From positions 4,345,001 through 4,409,000 of the forward strand of contig OY727095.1 of assembly GCA_963402885.1 (NCBI GenBank): DNA of 64,000 nucleotides, given 5' to 3'. Under the pieces are notes generated by a model. It worked only from the letters and a program-made list of their open reading frames with translations. It was not told the origin of the DNA and searched no databases. Position numbers and translations under genes: made by a program. Shown here piece by piece: positions 58,244 to 64,000 of the stretch. Source of the stretch: Antedon bifida (lineage: Eukaryota; Echinodermata; Crinoidea; Comatulida; Antedonidae). Every line of letters starts with the position of its first letter. The first letter of the stretch is position 1.

Positions 58244-59319
58244 TTATTTTCTGGCTCCACGGGGCGTCTTAGCCTTTCGGCCGGTGCTTACTGGTCGTTG
58301 ACTGCGGAGAATAGCGCTTGCTCGTCTGAGGGCAGCCTGTTAATAGTAAATGAGAAATAAGGTTTTAAACTATTTAATACAGAAACAATAATTACCATAT
58401 ATGGACATGATGATGTCATATCACTACCATATTTGGGCATAACACTTTTTTTGTCAAATTAGTTTGAAAGTGTAGACAGAGCTTGAATACTTTTGGAACT
58501 TGGTAATTGAGTCATTATTTCATGAACCTACCATTTTAAGGTCTCGTCTGTAACCATGTTTTTTAATTTCATGCCTGATGCTTGTGAGAGCGCGACGAGA
58601 ATCCTTCTTTAATGTAACTTGTCGGTACCATTTTGCAGGCTTGTTTCGTACTGTAGAGGCAATAAAAGAATCAAAATATACATAAAATATACATAAATAA
58701 AGAATACGTATATAGTGATGTGAAGAAACATGTACATTTGCATAAGTGAACTTCATTGTCATTTATTACAGCAATTAATATTTTAAAATGTGATGTAATT
58801 TTAAATTTTAACTATATATTTTTTTATTAATTAAAAATTTCCAATTTTTTGTATCATAGGCTGCGTTTCCGCAGCCAAAAATGTACTGATAAACTGTCTG
58901 TGGAAACGGGGTTTAACCGATTCCACTCAAGAAAAATTAACCGATAATTATCTTATTCAAATCGGATAAATGGTTACAAAATAATGCTGGTTTGGCTGTG
59001 GATACACAGCCTAATACATCTGTTGGTTTTGGAGTCAATCTGGTATGTAACCAAGAGATCCAAAAACATACAAGCTAGGCCAATTAAACACTAAAGAATA
59101 AAATGGAGCACCTCTAAGCTTCTTTGTAACCAGTACAACACCCTTTCCATCTTTAGCAGCCTCAATGCCAACAGTCTTCCTGTTGACGAAACCATTGTAC
59201 TTCTTAGAGTTTCGGTTCAACAAGTTGTTTGGCTCTGTGCTGAATGTGGTGCCATTGAGTCCTTTTAGAAGACTTCCAGAATTGTTACGGACAATCATCC
59301 ATTGCAGGTCCCCAGACAT
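58244..59319 (-). CDS. RPL28: 60S ribosomal protein L28 (eL28), 3 coding exons, 139 residues
   Basis: Exons 59319-59112 (ATG), 58650-58532, 58336-58244 (TAA); 420 nt, phases 1 and 0 at the joints. The start '[15 protein letters not shown]' and '[13 protein letters not shown]', '[19 protein letters not shown]', '[19 protein letters not shown]' and '[14 protein letters not shown]' are collinear with animal RPL28. Length 139 against 137 in human. The C-terminus is basic. Structural protein of the large ribosomal subunit in the cytosol. Donor of the first coding exon is a weak GTGCTC, but no better site keeps frame. A 5' UTR exon is predicted at 61484-61508. Confidence 0.96.
58394..58484. mobile_element. 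Palindromic MITE family, copy 21 (left end missing)
   Basis: CCATATATGGACATGATGAT ... TTTGAAAGTGTAGACAGAGCTTG, in the last RPL28 intron. It shows the family is not limited to the ABCA locus. Confidence 0.75.
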
Positions 59320-59500
59320 GTTTAATGGTTGCTATTGATAGAAAAAATATAATAAATAAAAATAATTGTAGATGTTTCTTGTGAACTTTATTCAAACAAT
59401 ATCATAATAAATATTGTAGGACGAACTTAAAATAGTCTAGGCCTACTGTACTGTATTCTGTATTATTTTTAAATATTTTATAACAAAAACATTAACAAAC

Positions 59501-61080
59501 TAGAATTTAATTCGTCACTTTGACGAATTATAGGTGATCATTTTTATCATTTTACTGAAATTAATTTTTTTTAAACATGCACGTACGTTAACATACGATC
59601 GGAAAATGTTGATGTATGCCATCCTATTATATGCTTATAGTGCTGAGTTGTGCCTATATGCCATATACAATATGTACAGTATATACTGTATATCTATATA
59701 CAGTGTAGCATAGGTGAAATTACGGGACACACATGTTCTAATTTTTTGGCATGATGACGTTATCAAACTAAACTTTAAGATGACAATTTCGAAAGATAAT
59801 TAATTGAGCAAAAAAATATAAGATTTGGAAAAAAATTTGGCACGTAGAAGCGCTGTGCGCGCTCTTTGAATTGTGTATAACTTTGACGAAAAATATGAAA
59901 AAACTACTTTTTCACTTCAACTGGCCATATGTTAACGTCACAACATCCGATAGGCTTAATTTTTATATGAATTAATATCTACATTTCATCAGCTTTCATA
60001 ATAAATTATAATCATCAAGGTAACCTTCAATTCTGAAGAGCTGTAAGATATTCAAATTTACTGCGAAGGTGAAATTACACGGCCTACGTTATTCAAGTTT
60101 TTACGCGTGATGACGTCATTAAAATGAAGATAGTGTCAACTCATGATAAAGATAATTAATTAAGCAAGCACATACTGAAAGTTGTGCGAAATTCGAGCAC
60201 ACATAACCAAGATGCGCTCTGTTGAATGTGATAATCTACACAAAAAGATAACAAATCCTAATTTTTAAATTCAAGTGGCCATTTGATGACGTCAAAACAT
60301 TTTGTACGTAAAATGTGTACATGAATTCATATCTACAACTCAATGGCTTCCAGAATAAGTTAAAAAAATCGGGGGTCATCTTGCATTCTGAAGAATTATT
60401 TTCATTTAAAAAAAGACCTATTTTTCACCATTTTCAGAACTTTTGTAAAATTAATGTGCGCATTTTGTCATTTTTAACGTGCTCGTATAGCGTTATTTTA
60501 AGTCGGAACTGACTCAAATTTGGTGAATGTACTAAGGATGGTGAGTAGAATGAGATTTGTAAAAAAAATTCATGTTTTTTACGCTTTTTAAATATCGCGC
60601 GCGCAAAAACGCATTTTTGCGCAGTAATTTTTTGAAACACGCAAATGGCCTAATTCATGCTCTAAATTGATCAAAACTTAATTTTGAGCGTTTTAAATTT
60701 TTAACGCGCGATATCACGCGCATGAACCTACGTGCGCGTGCGTTTTTATTTGCTAATATTTTTACCCTTGATCTGAAGTTTACGTGTAGTGAATTTCATT
60801 AATATGTGATAATGAATTATGGAGATATGATTGATAATGTGATTTCGCAAAATGGCGTATAAATGTCGTCACGGATGAGTGATCACGCTGGAAAGCTTAT
60901 TAGGATTAAGTTATATTATTTGAAAGATATTCTGAAATTTTTGTAATCATTGACATTAAACTTTTTGAGATAATTGTTACACAAAATAGTGTACAGAAAC
61001 AATAAAAAGAAAAAAAAAAATAATAATAAAGATTTTATACAATAACAATAGGTGATCATTTTATTCTAAATGATCACCTA
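59501..61080 (+). mobile_element. Non-coding hairpin-ended element, copy B, in RPL28 intron 1
   Basis: Same plan as copy A at 37771-38985: ACTAGA, a 7-bp hairpin (TTCGTCA/TGACGAA, 59511-59527), the arm AGGTGATCATTT (59532-59543), body, A-rich stretch, ACAATAACAA, and a perfect 12-bp-stem hairpin (61050-61079) whose left arm is that same AGGTGATCATTT. The body has two tandem modules of about 350 bp (about 59711-60061 and 60066-60410), each with GGTGAAATTAC, GATGACGTCA, GATAATTAATT.AGCAA, GCGCTCT.TTGAAT and GTGGCCAT; copy A has one. Confidence 0.7.
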
Positions 61081-61483
61081 ATTAATAATAACTGTAACAA
61101 ATTGACATTTTAGCTAGGCTAGGCATTATTAATGCTTTTGAACTCTTATCCATGTATCAATCAACACAGTTACAAGGACATAACATTTGCTAGGCTATAC
61201 ACATCCGAAAAAAGTAGCCAGGCTAGCAGATATAGGCAGACACTAAACTGTCACGGTTTGTGTGGCGACTGGTCGGCAGTGAATAATGAACGTTTTTAGG
61301 CTCGACTAGCCTGGCATTTAGTTATGTGTTTATGGCAATCAAATCTATATTATGGCAAATAAGTTATTATTCAAGAAAGCTCAGATATCCTGAAGCCTTC
61401 TTATATATACTAATTCGTTTATATATCTTTATTATTTCCATAATTTTAACGTTCTAATTGGAAATCTACCACACGTTACTTAC

Positions 61484-61508
61484 TTTCGCCAAATTACACG
61501 AGAAAAAG
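61484..61508 (-). promoter_or_regulatory. RPL28: RPL28 5'TOP start and non-coding exon 1
   Basis: The minus strand reads CTTTTTCTCGTGTAATTTGG then CGAAA|GTAAGT: a pyrimidine tract beginning with C, followed within 25 nt by a consensus donor. This matches the terminal oligopyrimidine start of animal ribosomal protein mRNAs, which confers mTOR/LARP1-dependent translation. It would splice to the acceptor AATAG|CAACC about 14 nt before the RPL28 ATG. Confidence 0.65.
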
Positions 61509-62270
61509 ACATTCTGTCTATTGAGGGCGCTACATGAACATGAATTAATCCACAACAAAAGTAGTTCTTAAATAAATTTAGGGTGTTTTACAATATTAGA
61601 AGATTATACGAATTGTTTAATGAAGAGTTTGTTTTGATTTATTTTATTATAAAAGTTAGCCTTTATACTTATTTCAAATAGTTTAGAATACTAAGTACTT
61701 ATGTGTCAAACCTTTTGCTCATTCAGATTTATACGGGAAGTGATGAGTTTCCAAAATGGCCACCTCCATGTTCATCGATTCGTTCTTGACGTCTTCTACA
61801 AAAAGTCATAAATAAACAGACTTTAATGTGACCGATTTAGTAACTTAATTATAGAAGTTTATGATTTGTAAAAGTGTTATTTATGAATTTCTTTGTTGCT
61901 TGTAAATAAGTAGAGGCTAGAATTAGCCTACTACTACTAGGCCTAGCTAGGCTCACCCACCCCCAGCAAACAGAGTCGAGACTGCGGGATTTTAGTCTCT
62001 GGGGTCAGGGTGATTTATGTCTAAACCCATAGTTAGCCAGGCCTAGATGAATATAAAAAGATGCGGCTTACATTTCATTTATTTGAAAATAATAATTATA
62101 CCATGTAGTATAAAAAGTTATTTTATATTAAAAATAGAAAGAGAATTTTTTTTTTTTGGTTTTTTAGGAGAATTTAAACATATAAATTTAAACGAAAATA
62201 ATTAATAGTCGGCCTCGACTCTACTGCTAACTACTACACTCTCTACAACTAAATACTAAGTTGAATAAGA
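61509..62270. promoter_or_regulatory. Divergent spacer between RPL28 and the triple-MLLE gene
   Basis: 762 bp separate the RPL28 start from the plus-strand ATG at 62271. It contains CCAAAATGGCCACC at 61751-61764, which fits a YY1-type ATGGC core, then CTTGACGTC (CRE-like). The start site of the plus-strand gene is not determinable; a non-coding first exon is possible (CTAAG acceptor-like at 62260). Confidence 0.4.
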
Positions 62271-63927
62271 ATGCAGAAAGGTGGTGCAATTCCAGAGCGC
62301 AAGGACGTTCTTGGTGACCACCTGTACTCACTTGTTGTAAGCCTAAATATTACAGCAGATGAGGCAGCACAGGTGACAGGGATGTTGCTGGAGATGGGTA
62401 ACAATGAGGTACTAAGAATTCTACAGGACAAGAAACTGCTACAGGTTCAAGTGAAGGCAGCACAGGGTGCTTTGAAAAGGTAGAACCCCAATCTATAAAG
62501 ATGCAACAACAAAAAATAATAATATAATAGTAATAATACCTAGAGGTGTTCCCTGAATTACGGTAATAGAAAAGTGTCCACATATAATAAGGGTGTCCCG
62601 AAGATACTAATTTATACATTATTTATATATTTTTATCTTGATGAAAATTGGTGTTTCACTGAAAAAAAAAATCAAAAAAAAAATTCTTTTTTTTATTTAT
62701 CTGTAGACGTTCTGATTGTAAAAGTTTTGATAATGAGGAACTCGCAGAAAAACTCTATCAACGGGTAGAAGACCAAGAACAAGGTAATTGTGCAAAAATT
62801 ACTGGTAAACTGTTATTTTCATCAAAAATTAAACTTAAAGGATAGCTCCAGTTGCACAGTTTCTATTGTTTAGAACCACATTGATAATTAAATAACCTGC
62901 TTATATTTCGTCGGTGGTAAAGCAAAACAAACCACATTATTTTTTGGTGGCTTTAATAATAGCTAGCAATCAGCACAGGCCTGACTGAAGCTCCTGGTTT
63001 AGGAACCCTAAGTGGCCCTCCAATGCTGGAGGCCTTGGGTGTTTTTTAGCCTTTTTCGACATATTATAATATTTTAATATCTGTTTTTTCCCTGGGCGCT
63101 GCATAGGGACCCCATAAGCTCTGGGGCTCCCGGGTTTAGCCAGTGATCACTCATAGCCGTTTAGCCACTGAATCAGCACAGTTGTGTTTGAGCCTACCAG
63201 GTACCCATCTGTACACCTTTAATTTTTATAAATTACTGTACTCAATTTCAGGTATGTTGTTAGAATTGGATTGTGATGTGATTGAAAAACTGCTGTTGTC
63301 CAATAAAGACCTTGACGTTGCCATCAGTAAAGCCAAGGCGTGTCTAGACAATGACGAAAACAGGTCACAGGTGACAGATAGAGGGAAGGATGAGATTGGA
63401 GAGGAGTTGTTTGATAAAGTAACTGAAATATATCCAGATTTAGCTGCCAGGATAACAGGTTTGTTATGATCTTTTTTTTTCTTAAAGATGTATTGACACC
63501 ACCCCCCCCCAAAAAAAAAAACATGAAAATTAATGAAGATTAATAAAATCAGATTTTGAATAGACCATTTTGTAGTATCAATAAAGGTATTCACTTCTGC
63601 TGAAAACAATTTAAGTATTTTTGCTTTAAATTTCAGGTAAATACATTTTGTTTCCGATACAGTTTTTGGTCAAAATTTTTATGACATTAAAATTACATAT
63701 TCAACAAAAAATTAAACAAAAATTATTTTTTAGAGAGCCAATATATCTTTAAAGAAAAAGCGTCCTCTATTTGTCTTTTTTATTTCTTGCTTGTGTAGTT
63801 TAATTATTTATGTTTTACAGGAATGTTGTTAGAAATGAATGTCGAAAGCCTAAATGTTTTGCTAACCTGTCCGAAGCTTCTTAAGGAGAAGGTAGACATG
63901 GCATACAAGGCTCTCTTGTTAAGTTGA
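62271..63927 (+). CDS. Triple-MLLE (PABC) domain protein, 4 exons, 206 residues
   Basis: Exons 62271-62479, 62707-62804, 63252-63458, 63821-63927 (stop TGA); 621 nt, in frame. Three MLLE domains: residues about 10-69 ('LGDHLYSLV', GMLLE 37-41), 80-135 ('LAEKLYQRV', 'AKITGMLLE', GMLLE 103-107) and 149-206 ('IGEELFDKV', 'AARITGMLLE', GMLLE 172-176). MLLE is the C-terminal peptide-binding domain of cytoplasmic poly(A)-binding protein and of UBR5; it binds PAM2 motifs (PAIP1/2, eRF3, GW182, TNRC6 and others). No RRM is present or fits between the start and the upstream gene. Domains 2 and 3 share an intron at the same codon, just before GMLLE, a sign of exon duplication. For exon 2, the GTAAAC donor at 62805 restores the KIT segment and is preferred to GTAATT at 62784. 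A competitor or scaffold for PAM2 proteins is inferred. Confidence 0.85.
63486..63748. mobile_element. TTAA-flanked MITE in the third intron of the triple-MLLE gene
   Basis: Ends AGATGTATTG / CAATATATCT, flanked by TTAA (63482-63485; 63749-63752). The inner sequence (ATGAA.ATTAATGAA, GGTATTCACTT, TTTTGGTC) resembles the 7031-7576 element, about half its length. It includes a C9 A12 homopolymer at the left end. Confidence 0.75.
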
Positions 63928-64000
63928 TAGTAATTCTGTTTCTGAAATGTGTCAAAGTTTTTCTGATGGAACCAAGGATAGTGGTCTGATGTATTTGCAC

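Noticed and set aside
62784..62804. GTAATT donor at 62784 for exon 2 of the MLLE gene
   Set aside because: It is in phase but deletes the KIT segment conserved before GMLLE; the GTAAAC donor at 62805 gives a complete MLLE domain.

Overview
Eukaryotic window, AT-rich, with spliced genes (GT-AG introns), dense short DNA transposons and many short tracts of AGGCCTA type. The proteins (an ABCA1/ABCA4-type lipid transporter, RPL28, a DED protein, a PABC/MLLE protein) and the repeat style suggest a marine deuterostome invertebrate, most likely an echinoderm. That assignment is inference; the sequence alone does not fix the species.

Layout. 1-5145: two paralogous units of a multi-death-effector-domain gene on the minus strand. 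The left copy is cut by the window edge after exon 1; the right copy can be assembled as a complete 3-exon, 365-residue gene. 5146-12272: a head-to-tail segmental duplication (3.85 kb and 3.28 kb copies), mostly non-coding, with one orphan exon and palindromic MITEs. A 546-bp TTAA-flanked element is present in copy 1 and cleanly absent from copy 2. 13050-56354 (minus): one complete ABCA full transporter. I traced 43 coding exons whose lengths sum to 7440 nt, an open frame of 2479 residues ending in VFVNFAKEQ plus a lineage-specific tail. Its introns carry minisatellites, tRNA-derived SINE-like copies and about a dozen copies of one palindromic MITE family. The second intron holds a full-length 4.1-kb PIF/Harbinger transposon with both of its genes apparently intact and interlocked on opposite strands. 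58244-61508 (minus): RPL28 (139 residues) with a 5'TOP-like first exon. 62271-63927 (plus): a four-exon gene for a 206-residue protein made almost entirely of three MLLE (PABC) domains, diverging from RPL28 across a 0.76-kb spacer.

Most interesting points: (1) the stand-alone triple-MLLE protein without RRMs; (2) a non-coding element family (37.77-38.99 kb and 59.5-61.1 kb) whose 3' terminal hairpin differs between copies, yet in each copy matches an arm near its own 5' end; (3) the interlocked Harbinger genes; (4) a 48-bp tandem repeat that has multiplied a splice acceptor of the ABCA gene, including the first bases of the exon; (5) the presence/absence polymorphism of the TTAA element between the two segmental copies. 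The genes form no operon. RPL28 and the MLLE protein are both linked to translation, but a shared promoter is only suggested by proximity.
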